Shown here one piece after another: positions 13,460 to 22,780 of a DNA stretch of 34,764 nt. The notes beneath the pieces were generated by a model. It saw only the letters and a list, made by a program, of their open reading frames with translations, had not been told where the DNA came from and searched no databases. Within the stretch, counting starts at the first letter, position 1. Each line of letters begins with the position of its first letter. The stretch comes from CAWVVV01 sp964629165 (GTDB lineage Bacteria > Verrucomicrobiota > Verrucomicrobiia > Opitutales > Oceanipulchritudinaceae). The stretch spans positions 1-34,764 of the forward strand of contig CAZVQJ010000007.1 in the NCBI GenBank assembly GCA_964629165.1. The letters run 5' to 3'. The position numbers and the translations under genes are program-made.

Positions 13460-15844
13460 TCAGAATCCGATTGCACGGAGCCGATACTCACCGGTCTGGC
13501 GTTCGAGCGTGCTCGTGGCGCGAACGATGTAGAAAACTTCTGCTTTGGGTTGAAAGGTGATCGTTTCGAAGCGGCCGGCGACGGGACTGCTACTGGCCTG
13601 GATCACTTGCCCGGTCTTGCCATCGAGAAGCATGAGGTAGGCACCGAATCCATTCCCCGCCATGCGCACCTGCACGAGATCATGGTCCGCAATCCCCGTG
13701 AGGACATAGTCGTCATGAAAGAAGGTGCCGCGGTGGGCGGAATCAGCAGGGTCGGACGCCGTCAGGAATCCACTGAGGTTGCTGCCATCCACGATGAGTG
13801 CGGGCGCTGGGCGCAACGAAAGCGTGTAGTTGCCGGTTTCCCCGGGGCTGTACGAATCGACCCGGATGAAGTAGCGCTTCAGTTCAGTTTCCACCGGCAG
13901 GAAAAAAGCCAGCCATGGATCCAGTGAATGCGGGTTTCGGTCGTCATTGCGTTTGACGCTCTCACCGGTTTCCTGATCGAGAATCGATACGGCCGGGTCG
14001 AAGGAGCCGTCGGATTCAACCGTGAGGACGGCGTAGGTTTCGGGGGGAGCCTCGTGCAGCGCATGGAGATCGTAGTAAAACGGCTGGCCCCCGGGTTGCG
14101 GAATTTCACCGCTATCCTCACCGAGCGAGAAACTGCGAGCGGCATCCCATGGCATCGCGGGGGCCGAGAGAGGACGGAAGACGGCCAAGCGGAAGTCTCC
14201 TGTCACCGAAGGTTCCGGATCATCCACCCCCGCCTCGATCATCAGCGTCTGGCCCGCTACAGTGGAAAATGCGAGGAGACTGTGACCGGGAAGGGTCTCC
14301 AGCGCATCCACCTCTATCGAGGCCCCGGCCGTGTCGACGATTTGTAGGCGGGTTGAGATGGAAGGTGATCGCAGCGATGCCTGCCAGAGCCCGGCCGTTT
14401 CCTCGGTAATGAAGACTTTATACTGCTTGAGATGATTATCGAGAACGCTCATCCCCCCGAAGGTGACAGAGGGGAAGGAGATGTCCTGGACAAGCGGTAG
14501 ATAGCGACCCGAGGGAACGGCACGGAGCCGGTAGAATTCCGTTTGGGCGGGCGGTGTGATTGTTGCCGTGAAACGGTTGTAGGCGAGAGTTCCGGAGGTG
14601 AAACTGTCCTTCACGCGAGTGACGCCCTCCATGGCGACCGTTTCCCAATGCAGGAGGTCGTCGCTTCGCTCCCATGTGTAGGCGACATCGCTCTCGTACG
14701 CTTGCGCCACCCATTCGAGGGCCGCATCCCCGCCCTCCGTCAGGACGAGATGCGACGGCCACCGCGTATCCGTCACCATGGGATCCAAGCCGTGGGCATA
14801 TTCATACCAGTTGCTGAAGTTGTCGCCGTCAGGATTAGTGTGATCGGCGCGCATCCCGAAATGTTCTTCCCAGGCGGTCCTGGCGGGAGCGGTCTGACCG
14901 TCGATCCACGATTGAAAAGGAGCGAGGCGGGTATAGACACCGAGGTTGTCCGGGGCGTCGCAGTCGATAAAAGAACGGCCGAAGCTGGTGAGGCCGAGAA
15001 GAAGCCAGCGATCGTCTTTTCCGCGGGTCAGGACGGGTCCTCCGGAATCCCCCATGCAGGTATTCGCTCCGCCCTCCGTGAATCCGGCGAAAAAGACGGA
15101 ATCTGGGGTCGGGCCGTAAAGTTGTTCACCCAGCTCGTCTTCCACCACCGGAACGTCCGCCCATTGGAGTGCGGTCGGAAACACCGTTTGTTTCGGATCA
15201 TCTGCACCCCACCCAAGGATCCGGACGATGTCGCCGACCTCTGGTTGACCCGAATCGCTGCGCACCAGATCGATGGGCTCCGGAAAATGACTCTCGGTTC
15301 CTTCCCAATGATCGATCAGAAGCAGGCAGAGGTCGTTCTCAAGGGTGTTCCGGTCATATTCGGGATGCATCCGTATATCCAGGACCGGGACCCGCATGCC
15401 GGCTTCGGGATCAAGATCCCGCGCGGAAAGAAAGACGTCCAGCTCGGATGGGAAAAGCCCGTCGATGCAATGAGCGGCCGTCAGCACCCAGTGACGGCCG
15501 ATGAGCACGCCCGTGCAGAACTGCGCCTGATGGGGGTCTCCAACAGTCGAATTCAGGACCGCCGCCATAAAGCGGATCTCGCCCTCCGGGACGGGCTCGC
15601 CGCCGATAACGAGAGGTCTGACGGGGGTCTCCGGAAAACCGGCTGAGGGCGCGTCCCGAGCGACCGCGGCGAACACAAGAGCCAGCTGTATGACCAGCGA
15701 AGCCCTCCACCATGAGGGGCCGTGGCGGCCGCCGGGGAATCGCGGGGCAGGCGGGAGCGGCGTTGACGATCCCGGAGGCCGCGGGCCACCCGCCCCGATC
15801 ATCCAGGTCGCGTTGTTTGCTTCTGTCGAACTGAGGATGTTCAT
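13460..15844 (-). CDS. Secreted trypsin-fold serine protease with PPC-like C-terminal domains
   Basis: A 794-aa exported S1-family protease. A late hydrophobic export segment lies at about 48-62 after a long Pro/Gly-rich N-terminus, so the real start may be downstream of 15844. The mature-type N-terminus V-I-G-G is at 79-82. The triad is H125 (L-T-A-A-H-C), D171 (E-N-D-L-C-L-L) and S267 (G-D-S-G-G-P). Position 189 (trypsin numbering) is N261, not Asp, so trypsin-like Arg/Lys preference is not expected. A linker with N-W-Y-E-Y-A-H-G-L-D-P, common in verrucomicrobial secreted proteins, follows. The remaining ~450 residues are beta-rich, including two segments resembling pre-peptidase C-terminal domains (around Y-F-I-R-V-D-S-Y and F-Y-I-V-R-A-T). 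The substrate is unknown. It is convergent with the coiled-coil gene. Confidence 0.9.
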   Translation of the reverse strand: MNILSSTEANNATWMIGAGGPRPPGSSTPLPPAPRFPGGRHGPSWWRASLVIQLALVFAAVARDAPSAGFPETPVRPLVIGGEPVPEGEIRFMAAVLNSTVGDPHQAQFCTGVLIGRHWVLTAAHCIDGLFPSELDVFLSARDLDPEAGMRVPVLDIRMHPEYDRNTLENDLCLLLIDHWEGTESHFPEPIDLVRSDSGQPEVGDIVRILGWGADDPKQTVFPTALQWADVPVVEDELGEQLYGPTPDSVFFAGFTEGGANTCMGDSGGPVLTRGKDDRWLLLGLTSFGRSFIDCDAPDNLGVYTRLAPFQSWIDGQTAPARTAWEEHFGMRADHTNPDGDNFSNWYEYAHGLDPMVTDTRWPSHLVLTEGGDAALEWVAQAYESDVAYTWERSDDLLHWETVAMEGVTRVKDSFTSGTLAYNRFTATITPPAQTEFYRLRAVPSGRYLPLVQDISFPSVTFGGMSVLDNHLKQYKVFITEETAGLWQASLRSPSISTRLQIVDTAGASIEVDALETLPGHSLLAFSTVAGQTLMIEAGVDDPEPSVTGDFRLAVFRPLSAPAMPWDAARSFSLGEDSGEIPQPGGQPFYYDLHALHEAPPETYAVLTVESDGSFDPAVSILDQETGESVKRNDDRNPHSLDPWLAFFLPVETELKRYFIRVDSYSPGETGNYTLSLRPAPALIVDGSNLSGFLTASDPADSAHRGTFFHDDYVLTGIADHDLVQVRMAGNGFGAYLMLLDGKTGQVIQASSSPVAGRFETITFQPKAEVFYIVRATSTLERQTGEYRLRAIGF

Positions 15845-16030
15845 CTACCGCGATTTTTTCGTTTTTCGCGTTCACATCCTTATCCACCACAGGGATGCTC
15901 TCAACTTTCTGCCAACGAAGATCTTGCACGCTATCGTTGTTCAGGAGCGCGTGCGTTACCCTGGAGGAGGGCCGGAAGAGCTTCCGCAGATGCGTTGCGC
16001 TTGCATGGCAGGCGGAGCAGGATGCTCACG

Positions 16031-16579
16031 ATGACACTTGAAGAACGATTTAAGCGGTACCTGGACTGTCGGCCGCGGATCGACTCCACGGCCTATGTCC
16101 ACGCTTCAGCCGTGATCATCGGTGATGTGGCCGTCGGCCCGCATGCCTCCATCTGGCCCACTTGTGTGCTGCGCGGAGACATCAACTCGATCGAAGTCGG
16201 CGAAGGATCCAACGTGCAGGACGGCACGATCATTCACCTCGCGGACGAGTACGGCGTCAAGATCGGGAAATATGTCACAATCGGCCACAAGGCGATGATC
16301 CACGCCTGCACGATCGGGGATGAATGTCTGATTGGGATGAGCGCCACGATCCTCGACGGCGCCGTCATTGGGGCCCGTTCGATCGTCGGCGCGGGTGCTT
16401 TGGTGACGAAGGGAATGGAGGTGCCGCCCGGGTCACTGGTCCTCGGCATGCCTGCGAAGGTCGTGAAGGCGCTCGATGAACAAGAGCAGTCCGAGCTCCG
16501 GCACTGGGCGGAAAAGTACGTGCAGGTGGCAGAGGCGTTTCGGTATCGACGGCCCGGAAGTGTTCCTGGAGCCCTATAA
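16031..16579 (+). CDS. Gamma-carbonic anhydrase family protein (YrdA-like)
   Basis: A 182-aa left-handed beta-helix protein built from hexapeptide repeats (I-G-D, V-G-P, I-G-A types). The three zinc-site histidines are present at H69, H86 and H91 (I-I-H-L and T-I-G-H-K-A-M-I-H), along with the family's R-G-D-I-N-S-I and G-A-G-A-L-V block. Such proteins form trimers; some hydrate CO2 and many have no proven activity. I chose ATG 16031 because AGGA (16019-16022) lies 8 bp upstream; ATG 16022 or the frame start at 15995 are alternatives. It diverges from the protease and converges on the methyltransferase, so it is probably a single-gene unit. Confidence 0.92.
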   Translation: MTLEERFKRYLDCRPRIDSTAYVHASAVIIGDVAVGPHASIWPTCVLRGDINSIEVGEGSNVQDGTIIHLADEYGVKIGKYVTIGHKAMIHACTIGDECLIGMSATILDGAVIGARSIVGAGALVTKGMEVPPGSLVLGMPAKVVKALDEQEQSELRHWAEKYVQVAEAFRYRRPGSVPGAL

Positions 16580-16632
16580 GGAGGGGCGGGTGCTGGGGGA
16601 TTACCAGAAGTAGTCTGACGAACTGGTGTCGC

Positions 16633-17811
16633 TCACGAGCCGTCCGAATCGAGCTGAGACTGCAAGCTCGGTTCTTCGACCGTGAGGGTCAATTCGAGCG
16701 GTTTCGATCCCACGTCCTGGAAAGCGGCCACATTTTCGCTTACGAGATCGATTTCGAGCAGGTAGGAGCCAGGCTTCTGCGGAGCCTCCAGTCGCACGAA
16801 CGTGTTCCACGAGTCGCCGGGGGAATAATCTCTGTCGAGCGGACGGGACGGGAGTTCTTGTCCGAAGACCGGGTCCTCTTCGCTGAAAAGCTTGACCACC
16901 AACATAACGGCGCCTTCTCGCGTCTCTTCGCTGGCGCTTCGCCAAACCGCGTGTCCCGAGTTCAGGATCTCGAGTGGGATCTGCAAGCTCTCCCCGGGCC
17001 GGGCCCTCCATTGACCCTTTTTAGTACTCAGAGAGGCACGGAGATAGGCGGGGTAGCGGCTGTCGATGGGCTGCGTTGGCTTCCTTGCGGTGATCAGGCA
17101 TCGGTTGAAAAAGACATCGGCAATCTGCACCTCGATGAATCCCACATCCTCTAGCATTGCCTTGAGTGAACCCGGAGTCGGGAAAAACCAGTTGAAGGCC
17201 GACTCCTTCACCCAAGGAGAATTTTTCGGGTAGGCCAAGAGGTAGAGTTGATCGGAACTTCGCAGGAAAGGTTCCTGCTCAATGATGCCAAAATCAACGG
17301 TAGCGATGACGGCTGACTCGACGATCAGGAGCTCCTCAGTGAGTGCGAAGAGGCGTTCAAGGCCGGCGACCAGGTGCTTGAGGTGATAGAGCAATCCGAG
17401 CGCCAGCACCACGTCAAAGGTCCCGTGAGTCTGCGGATCAAGTTCATAGAGGGAGGCCCGCTGAAAACGCGCATTCGAGACCGCCTTGGCCTTGGCCGCA
17501 AAACGGGCTTGTTGAACCTGCCACCGGACCGCGTCAACGCCCAGCACCGAATCGGCACCCCGTTCAAGCGCTGCAAACGAGTAGAAGCCAGCATTACAGC
17601 CTACATCGAGGACGGATTTTCCCGCCAGGTTCTCGGGGAACACCTGCTTGACGTGTTCCCAGGTCGGTCGGGGATGATCGGCATCCTCGCCGAAGTAGCT
17701 TTCTGTCTTGGTGAGGATTCCTCCCGGCAGTTCGATCTGGTGGAACCAAGGTCCGAGCTTCCTCACTCCTTCTTGAATGACTGACGGATTCGTTGAATGC
17801 TGGGATGCCAC
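16633..17811 (-). CDS. CmoB-like SAM methyltransferase with C-terminal beta domain
   Basis: A 392-aa protein. The N-terminal part opens with G-P-W-F-H-Q-I-E-L-P-G-G (about 20-31), characteristic of the CmoB/DUF1698 group that modifies tRNA wobble uridine, followed by the SAM site V-L-D-V-G-C-N-A-G-F-Y-S (about 65-76), L-G-L-L-Y-H-L and F-N-W-F-F-P-T. From about 245 to 380 comes a beta-rich segment (L-E-I-L-N-S-G-H-A-V-W, then Y-S-P-G-D-S-W and G-S-Y-L-L-E-I-D-L-V) that looks like the Ig-like domain of polysaccharide-modifying enzymes. The addition favours a role in glycan or cell-surface modification over tRNA. The start is a GTG at 17811. It is separated from tex by 100 bp on the same strand. 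Confidence 0.85.
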   Translation of the reverse strand: MASQHSTNPSVIQEGVRKLGPWFHQIELPGGILTKTESYFGEDADHPRPTWEHVKQVFPENLAGKSVLDVGCNAGFYSFAALERGADSVLGVDAVRWQVQQARFAAKAKAVSNARFQRASLYELDPQTHGTFDVVLALGLLYHLKHLVAGLERLFALTEELLIVESAVIATVDFGIIEQEPFLRSSDQLYLLAYPKNSPWVKESAFNWFFPTPGSLKAMLEDVGFIEVQIADVFFNRCLITARKPTQPIDSRYPAYLRASLSTKKGQWRARPGESLQIPLEILNSGHAVWRSASEETREGAVMLVVKLFSEEDPVFGQELPSRPLDRDYSPGDSWNTFVRLEAPQKPGSYLLEIDLVSENVAAFQDVGSKPLELTLTVEEPSLQSQLDSDGS

Positions 17812-17911
17812 AAACGAGGAGCGGACAGGAGCAACGGCTTGAGTTCAAGCCGCAAACCGTATCGGCGCAGGCCCAGAGCGGCGAGCAGCCTGGCGAGAGG
17901 TGCTCCGAGAA

Positions 17912-20236
17912 TCAGCGTCCGCGCTTGCGCAGGGCGGCGCCGAACCAGTCGTCCTGGAGGGTCTCGTTCTTCGGAGCGGGTTGGGAGCTGGACGGGTGCT
18001 TGCGTGCAGGATTACCGCGATTCTGCAGGGCTGAGGGTTCGCCTCGTTGCCTTCGGACCAGTCCCGGCTGGCTGCGCATGGAGAGGCCGATGCGGTTGCG
18101 TTCAAGATCGAGTTCAACGACGGTCACGCGAACGGGTTGGCCTGGTTTCACGACGGACGCTGGATCCGAGACAAATTTGTCGGCCAGCTGGCTGATGTGA
18201 ACGAGACCATCCTGGTGCACACCGACGTCGACGAAGGCCCCGAACGCCGTCACATTGGTCACGATACCAGGTAGCTTCATTCCGACGGTCAGATCACCCG
18301 GTTTGTTTACGTTCTCGGCGAAGGCAAAAGCTTCAAAGGCCTGCCTGGGATCACGGCCGGGCTTCACCAGCTCCTCGAAAATGTCTTCGAGGGTGGGGAT
18401 GCCGACCTCATCGCTCAGGTATCTCTGGGCGGGAATGCGCTGGATGAGAGCATGGTTGCGAACGAGATCTTTCACCGCGCAGCCGAGGTCCTCCGCCATC
18501 GTCTCGACAAGACGATATCGCTCTGGATGTACCGCACTCCCGTCGAGGGGATGTTCCCCATCTGAAATCCTGAGGAAACCGGCACATTGCTCGAACGCCT
18601 TCGGTCCCAGGCGCGGCACCTTGCGCAATTCAGAACGAGAACGGAAGGCGCCGTGTGTGTTTCGGTAGCTGATGATGTTTTCGGCGAGACTTGGTCCGAG
18701 CCCGGAAACGTAGGCGAGCAGTTCCTTCGAGGCGGTGTTCAGTTCCACGCCGACCCCGTTCACGCAGCTCACGACGGTGTCATCGAGTGACTTCCGCAGC
18801 GCTGACTGATCGACATCGTGTTGATACTGGCCCACGCCAATCGATTTCGCATCAATTTTAACCAGCTCAGCGAGCGGATCCATGAGTCGCCGGCCGATGG
18901 ATACGGCTCCCCGGACGGTGATATCCTGATCGGGAAACTCTTCTCGGGCGACGTCTGACGCGGAGTAGATGGAGGCGCCGCTTTCGTTCACCATGACGAT
19001 GACAATACGGGAAGGCAGGTCGATCGAACGGACGAATTTCTCGGTTTCGCGGCCGGCCGTTCCATTGCCGATCGCGACGGCTTCGACTGCGAACCGGGCG
19101 ACCAGCCGGGAAAGGGTTTCCCTGGCTTCTTCGGCCCGGTGAGCGCCTTGGGTGAGATAGACGACATCGTCATGAAGCAGTTTTCCCTGCGGATCGAGAA
19201 CGACTACTTTGCAGCCCGTGCGGAAACCAGGGTCGATCGCGAGGACGGTCCGGCGACCCAGCGGAGAGGCAAGGAGCAGTTCCCGCAGGTTTTCGGCGAA
19301 CACCCGGATGGCCTCCGCGTCCGCGCGCTTTTTTGTCTCGAGGCGCAGTTCGGTCTCCATCGCAGGGGAGAGTAATCGCTTCCATGAGTCGTGAGCAGCC
19401 GTGCGCACCTCCTGGGCAGCAGGCGAATCGTTGCGGATGAAATGCCGTTCAAGAACGCGGTGAGCGCTCCCTTCGGGGAGATCGATCCGCATGAAAAGAA
19501 TGCCTTCTTTTTCACCACGGCGCATCGCGAGGAGCCGATGCGAGGGTGCCTTCGCAAGGGGCTCCTTCCAATCGAAATAATCGCGAAACTTGGCCGCCTC
19601 GGGCTTGTCCTTGAGCGTGCTCAGGACCCGTGAGGAAACGACTCCCTCGCGCCAGTAGAGTTCGCGCAGTTCCGCCCGCACGGAGGCATCGTCGCTCATG
19701 CGTTCGGCAAGGATATCGCGGGCGCCGGCAAGGGCTTCGTCAGCATCTGCGATCGTCGCCATGCTTGCTTCGGTCGCATAAGTCGCCCCCGCGTAACCCG
19801 CCGCCTCCGCCGCGGGATCGGTGGTGGTCTCCTGTTCCCAGAGAAGGTCGGCGAGAGGTTCAAGGCCCTTTTCCTTCGCGATCGTCGCGCGCGTCCGGCG
19901 TTTCGGTCGATAGGGCAGGTAAAGATCCTCGAGAGCCGTCATTGTCGCGGCCGCGTGCAAGTCGTTACGGAGATTGTCGGTCAGCAGCTGTCGCTCGGTC
20001 AGCGAGGCAATCATGGTCGTTCGACGGGCATCGAGGGCCGCGAGTTCTTCCATGCGGTCGCGGATGGCAGCAATCGCAACCTCGTCGAGGTTGCCGGTTA
20101 CCTCTTTGCGATAGCGTGCAATGAACGGCACCGTCGCTCCGGACGCGAGGAGCTCGGCCGTTGCGCCGACTGACTGCGGAGGAAGCGAAAGTTCTTCGCT
20201 GATGTGTTTGAGGTGTCGGGAGCTGACTGAATCCAT
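17912..20236 (-). CDS. tex: Tex-family RNA-binding transcription accessory protein
   Basis: A 774-aa cytoplasmic nucleic-acid-binding protein. From the ATG at 20236 the order is: the Tex N-terminal helical domain (A-T-V-P-F-I-A-R-Y-R-K-E near 35), the YqgF-like RNase-H fold (V-L-A-I-D-P-G-F-R-T-G-C-K near 350), helix-hairpin-helix motifs (L-G-P-S-L-A-E-N-I and K-V-P-R-L-G-P-K-A), and an S1 domain (G-I-V-T-N-V-T-A-F-G-A-F-V-D-V-G-V-H-Q-D, about 645-715). The tail ends in a basic A-L-R-K-R-G-R. Length is normal for the family. The frame reaches 20296, but the extra 20 residues precede the usual start. Tex is widely conserved and associates with transcription and ribosomes; the precise role is unsettled. 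Confidence 0.96.
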   Translation of the reverse strand: MDSVSSRHLKHISEELSLPPQSVGATAELLASGATVPFIARYRKEVTGNLDEVAIAAIRDRMEELAALDARRTTMIASLTERQLLTDNLRNDLHAAATMTALEDLYLPYRPKRRTRATIAKEKGLEPLADLLWEQETTTDPAAEAAGYAGATYATEASMATIADADEALAGARDILAERMSDDASVRAELRELYWREGVVSSRVLSTLKDKPEAAKFRDYFDWKEPLAKAPSHRLLAMRRGEKEGILFMRIDLPEGSAHRVLERHFIRNDSPAAQEVRTAAHDSWKRLLSPAMETELRLETKKRADAEAIRVFAENLRELLLASPLGRRTVLAIDPGFRTGCKVVVLDPQGKLLHDDVVYLTQGAHRAEEARETLSRLVARFAVEAVAIGNGTAGRETEKFVRSIDLPSRIVIVMVNESGASIYSASDVAREEFPDQDITVRGAVSIGRRLMDPLAELVKIDAKSIGVGQYQHDVDQSALRKSLDDTVVSCVNGVGVELNTASKELLAYVSGLGPSLAENIISYRNTHGAFRSRSELRKVPRLGPKAFEQCAGFLRISDGEHPLDGSAVHPERYRLVETMAEDLGCAVKDLVRNHALIQRIPAQRYLSDEVGIPTLEDIFEELVKPGRDPRQAFEAFAFAENVNKPGDLTVGMKLPGIVTNVTAFGAFVDVGVHQDGLVHISQLADKFVSDPASVVKPGQPVRVTVVELDLERNRIGLSMRSQPGLVRRQRGEPSALQNRGNPARKHPSSSQPAPKNETLQDDWFGAALRKRGR

Positions 20237-20427
20237 GGGAAAAGCGACGCATCCTAGGAGGGTCTGCGCGGCCGCCAATCCCGAAGCAGCGGGCATCCTC
20301 CAAATCTTTGCATTTCAGGAGGAAATGAAGGCGCTGGCGGTTCCTGAAGACGTCTTGTCCCGGCGCCACTTCGGAGAGCGCTCGAGGCGTTCTCCGCATC
20401 CTTGTTCGGTCGATGGGCGGCCGGTCC

Positions 20428-21576
20428 CTAAAGGGTTTCCGGACCCTTGGCTTCCGTGTCGTTTGGGCTCAGCCCCTCGGTCGCCGTCTTCCCCGCTGCC
20501 TCAAGAACCTGCGCAAGAGCCGGATCGTCCTGCCGCACGGAAAGGATCCGCGTGGGAAGGGCAAACCGGATCCCCTGCTCCTCGAAATATTCATGGATCG
20601 CGAGGTTGATCGCCTGCTGCTTGTCCATGTAAATGTTGTAGTCTGCGGCGAGCACGTAGTAGACGATTTCGAAGTTGAGAAAGTGGGAGTCGTGCTTGAA
20701 AAAGTGTGCCCGGTCAAAGCGCGTCATCTCGAGGGAATCGATGATTTCCTTGATCTTCGGGGGGACCGCCCGGATCTTTTCCACCGGAGTGTCATAGGTA
20801 ATGCCAATATTGAAGGCTACCCGGCGCTGCTTCATCGTCTTGTAATTACGGATACGGCTTTGGAGGAGATCATTGTTCGCAAAGACAAGTTCTTCACCCC
20901 AAAGACTGCGTATCCGCGTTGTCTTCAGCCCGATATGCTCAACCACTCCCAGTTGATCCCCGACGATGATGAAGTCACCGAGCACGAATGGCTTGTCGAT
21001 CGTGATCGTGAGGGAGGCGAAAATGTCGGCGAGAAGGCTCTGCACGGCCAGCGCGACCGCGATACCGCCAATGCCGAGACCTGCGACGAGCGCGGTGATG
21101 TCGACCCCCGGCACATTATCGATGATGACGACAAGGCCGACGCTGAAGAAGACGATCCGGACAAAAAAGAGGAGCATCGTCATCGTCGTGACACGTGCCC
21201 CCGTTTCCGAAGCGTTTTCGAGTTGGTAGCGCTGGCCCCAAGTAAGAATCGCCCGATTCCCCCAGACCAGGACCTGAGCCATGAAGAACAGCATCAAGCC
21301 GAATTGCAGCCACGGATACGTCCGGTCGGCCCACTCGAGACGCTGGAAGGCAACACAGAGGATGAGCGGGAAAAGCAGGAGGAATTTTGTGCTGCAGAGG
21401 GCGCTTGTCACCAACTCGAACACGAGGCGGTCGGAAATCTTCCGCTGGCCGAGGCGCCAGCCGACGAAACGCAGTCCAATCCACAGTACGAAGGCAGCCA
21501 GAAGAGCTGATCCGATCGTGTAGGCGTAAGATTCAATCGTGTTTCCGCCGAATGTCTGGTTCCAGAATGGTGTCAT
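20428..21576 (-). CDS. MscS-family mechanosensitive ion channel
   Basis: A 382-aa membrane protein. Four or five hydrophobic helices lie in the first ~190 residues, the last being the pore-lining type with small residues: L-V-A-G-L-G-I-G-G-I-A-V-A-L-A-V-Q-S (about 165-182). The beta domain follows with D-K-P-F-V-L-G-D-F-I-I-V-G and the F-A-N-N-D-L-L block, then the alpha-beta C-terminal part. It releases solutes under hypo-osmotic shock. The N-terminus is longer than E. coli MscS (286 aa), as in many YnaI-like channels. The ATG at 21576 gives the whole membrane domain. It stands between tex and the binding protein on the same strand. Confidence 0.93.
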   Translation of the reverse strand: MTPFWNQTFGGNTIESYAYTIGSALLAAFVLWIGLRFVGWRLGQRKISDRLVFELVTSALCSTKFLLLFPLILCVAFQRLEWADRTYPWLQFGLMLFFMAQVLVWGNRAILTWGQRYQLENASETGARVTTMTMLLFFVRIVFFSVGLVVIIDNVPGVDITALVAGLGIGGIAVALAVQSLLADIFASLTITIDKPFVLGDFIIVGDQLGVVEHIGLKTTRIRSLWGEELVFANNDLLQSRIRNYKTMKQRRVAFNIGITYDTPVEKIRAVPPKIKEIIDSLEMTRFDRAHFFKHDSHFLNFEIVYYVLAADYNIYMDKQQAINLAIHEYFEEQGIRFALPTRILSVRQDDPALAQVLEAAGKTATEGLSPNDTEAKGPETL

Positions 21577-21668
21577 GGCAATTTGAATACAAAGCGAATA
21601 CCCCGGCTTGGTCGCGGTTCACCCACTCTAGCGGATATCTTTTGAAGCGCAAAAGCCTCGGGTAAAAT

Positions 21669-22703
21669 TCACCGCGCGGCCGCCGGTGAGCCGAAAACTC
21701 CCGGCCACAGGCTCTCTGCAATCAGCTCCAGGGCCGTGACCATTTCAGGCCCGGGAACGGTCATGACGGCAGCGTCTATGATGACCACGCGCTCCTCCTG
21801 CACGGCGCGAAGGTGCTGCCAGACCGGGTGTTCCGGAAGCGAATCGATGGCTTTCCTGAGCCGAGCGGCAGTCGCCGCGCTTTCACCGTCGACGATGAGG
21901 ATCACGTCGGGATCCGCGGCGAGAAGGCCCTCCAACGAGATCTGCCCCCAGGAGGGGCCCAGGCTTGCTGCGATATTTTCTCCGTGAGCTTCGCGGATCA
22001 ACGAGTCTGGCCATGTGTTGTCCCCCGGAGACCATCCCGGTGTCAGGTTGTCCTCCAATCCGAGCAGGATGACGGCCGTGCGCGGCGGCTGATCCGCGAC
22101 CGCCGCCAACTGCGCATGAACGGCCGCCCGCCTCTCCCGCAAGGGAACAACCGCGCGGAGGGCGCGGGTGGGAACGCCGAGGAGACGGCCCAGGGTGGGA
22201 AAATCGTTTTGCAGGAGGTCGTCGAGCGATTCTGGATCGAGCGCCAGAGCGAGGGGGGCAGGGGACCGCTGGATCCGGTCATAGACGTTCCTCGGGGTAA
22301 GTCTGGAACCGATCACGACATCTGCCCCCAGGCTATAGATGCGTTCCATGTCCGGAGAATCGATCCGCCCCACGTTCATCCCGTTGTCGCGAAGTTGCTG
22401 GGCGAAGGGATGCGCATCGATCTCGGAAACGGCGATCAGGTGGTCTTCCATCTCCATCGCCGCGAGCATCTCTGTCGTGCCCGGAGCCAGGCTCACAATC
22501 CAGCGTGGCTGCCGTTCAACCCGGATCGTGCGGCCATAGTCGTCTGTCACTTCGAGCGGATAGGTTCCCTCCGGCGCGGTCTGTGCGTGCCAGGGATGGA
22601 GATCCTCTCCGCGTTCTTTGCGAGGAACGACACGGAGGATCAGCACCCCGAGGACAACGCTCGCCAGGTAGATGCCGATTTTGCGCCAGAGAGACCGTTT
22701 CAT
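21669..22703 (-). CDS. BtuF/FhuD-type periplasmic substrate-binding protein
   Basis: A 344-aa class III (TroA-fold) binding protein. It begins with basic residues and one hydrophobic segment (about 9-25) without a clear cleavage site or lipobox, so it may stay membrane-anchored. The fold signature is R-W-I-V-S-L-A-P-G-T-T-E-M-L-A-A (about 68-83), then I-A-V-S-E-I-D, G-A-D-V-V-I-G, and near the C-terminus A-D-P-D-V-I-L-I-V-D. Relatives bind iron-siderophores, heme or cobalamin; the ligand cannot be assigned. No permease, ATPase or TonB receptor is adjacent, so it must work with a transporter elsewhere. It diverges from the porin at 22885. Confidence 0.85.
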   Translation of the reverse strand: MKRSLWRKIGIYLASVVLGVLILRVVPRKERGEDLHPWHAQTAPEGTYPLEVTDDYGRTIRVERQPRWIVSLAPGTTEMLAAMEMEDHLIAVSEIDAHPFAQQLRDNGMNVGRIDSPDMERIYSLGADVVIGSRLTPRNVYDRIQRSPAPLALALDPESLDDLLQNDFPTLGRLLGVPTRALRAVVPLRERRAAVHAQLAAVADQPPRTAVILLGLEDNLTPGWSPGDNTWPDSLIREAHGENIAASLGPSWGQISLEGLLAADPDVILIVDGESAATAARLRKAIDSLPEHPVWQHLRAVQEERVVIIDAAVMTVPGPEMVTALELIAESLWPGVFGSPAAAR

Positions 22704-22780
22704 GGGCCGGATTTAGCGGTTTTCGTCCCCCCGGAGGCAAGGAGCAAACGGGAGTGCACAACCCTCCCCGGCACGTTGTT

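Noticed and set aside
14543..15646. 367-aa plus-strand open frame
   Set aside because: Antisense to the serine protease, whose triad is intact.
15411..15929. 172-aa minus-strand frame whose first ~30 codons upstream of the protease look protein-like
   Set aside because: The rest overlaps the protease in another frame and turns to Arg/Pro/Gly-rich noise; no ribosome site was seen.
17775..17911. Leu-rich open stretch between tex and the CmoB-like gene, read on the minus strand in a third frame
   Set aside because: It reads like coding DNA for about 45 codons, but no ATG, GTG or upstream TTG start is available and it overlaps the start of the next gene. Possibly a gene remnant, but unsupported.
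20413..21510. 365-aa plus-strand open frame
   Set aside because: Antisense to the MscS-type channel; Asp/Glu/His-rich shadow composition.
21639..21655. CTTTTG-N5-CAAAAG hairpin after the binding-protein gene
   Set aside because: Only six base pairs, AT-rich, and no T-run on the minus strand after it; too weak to call a terminator.
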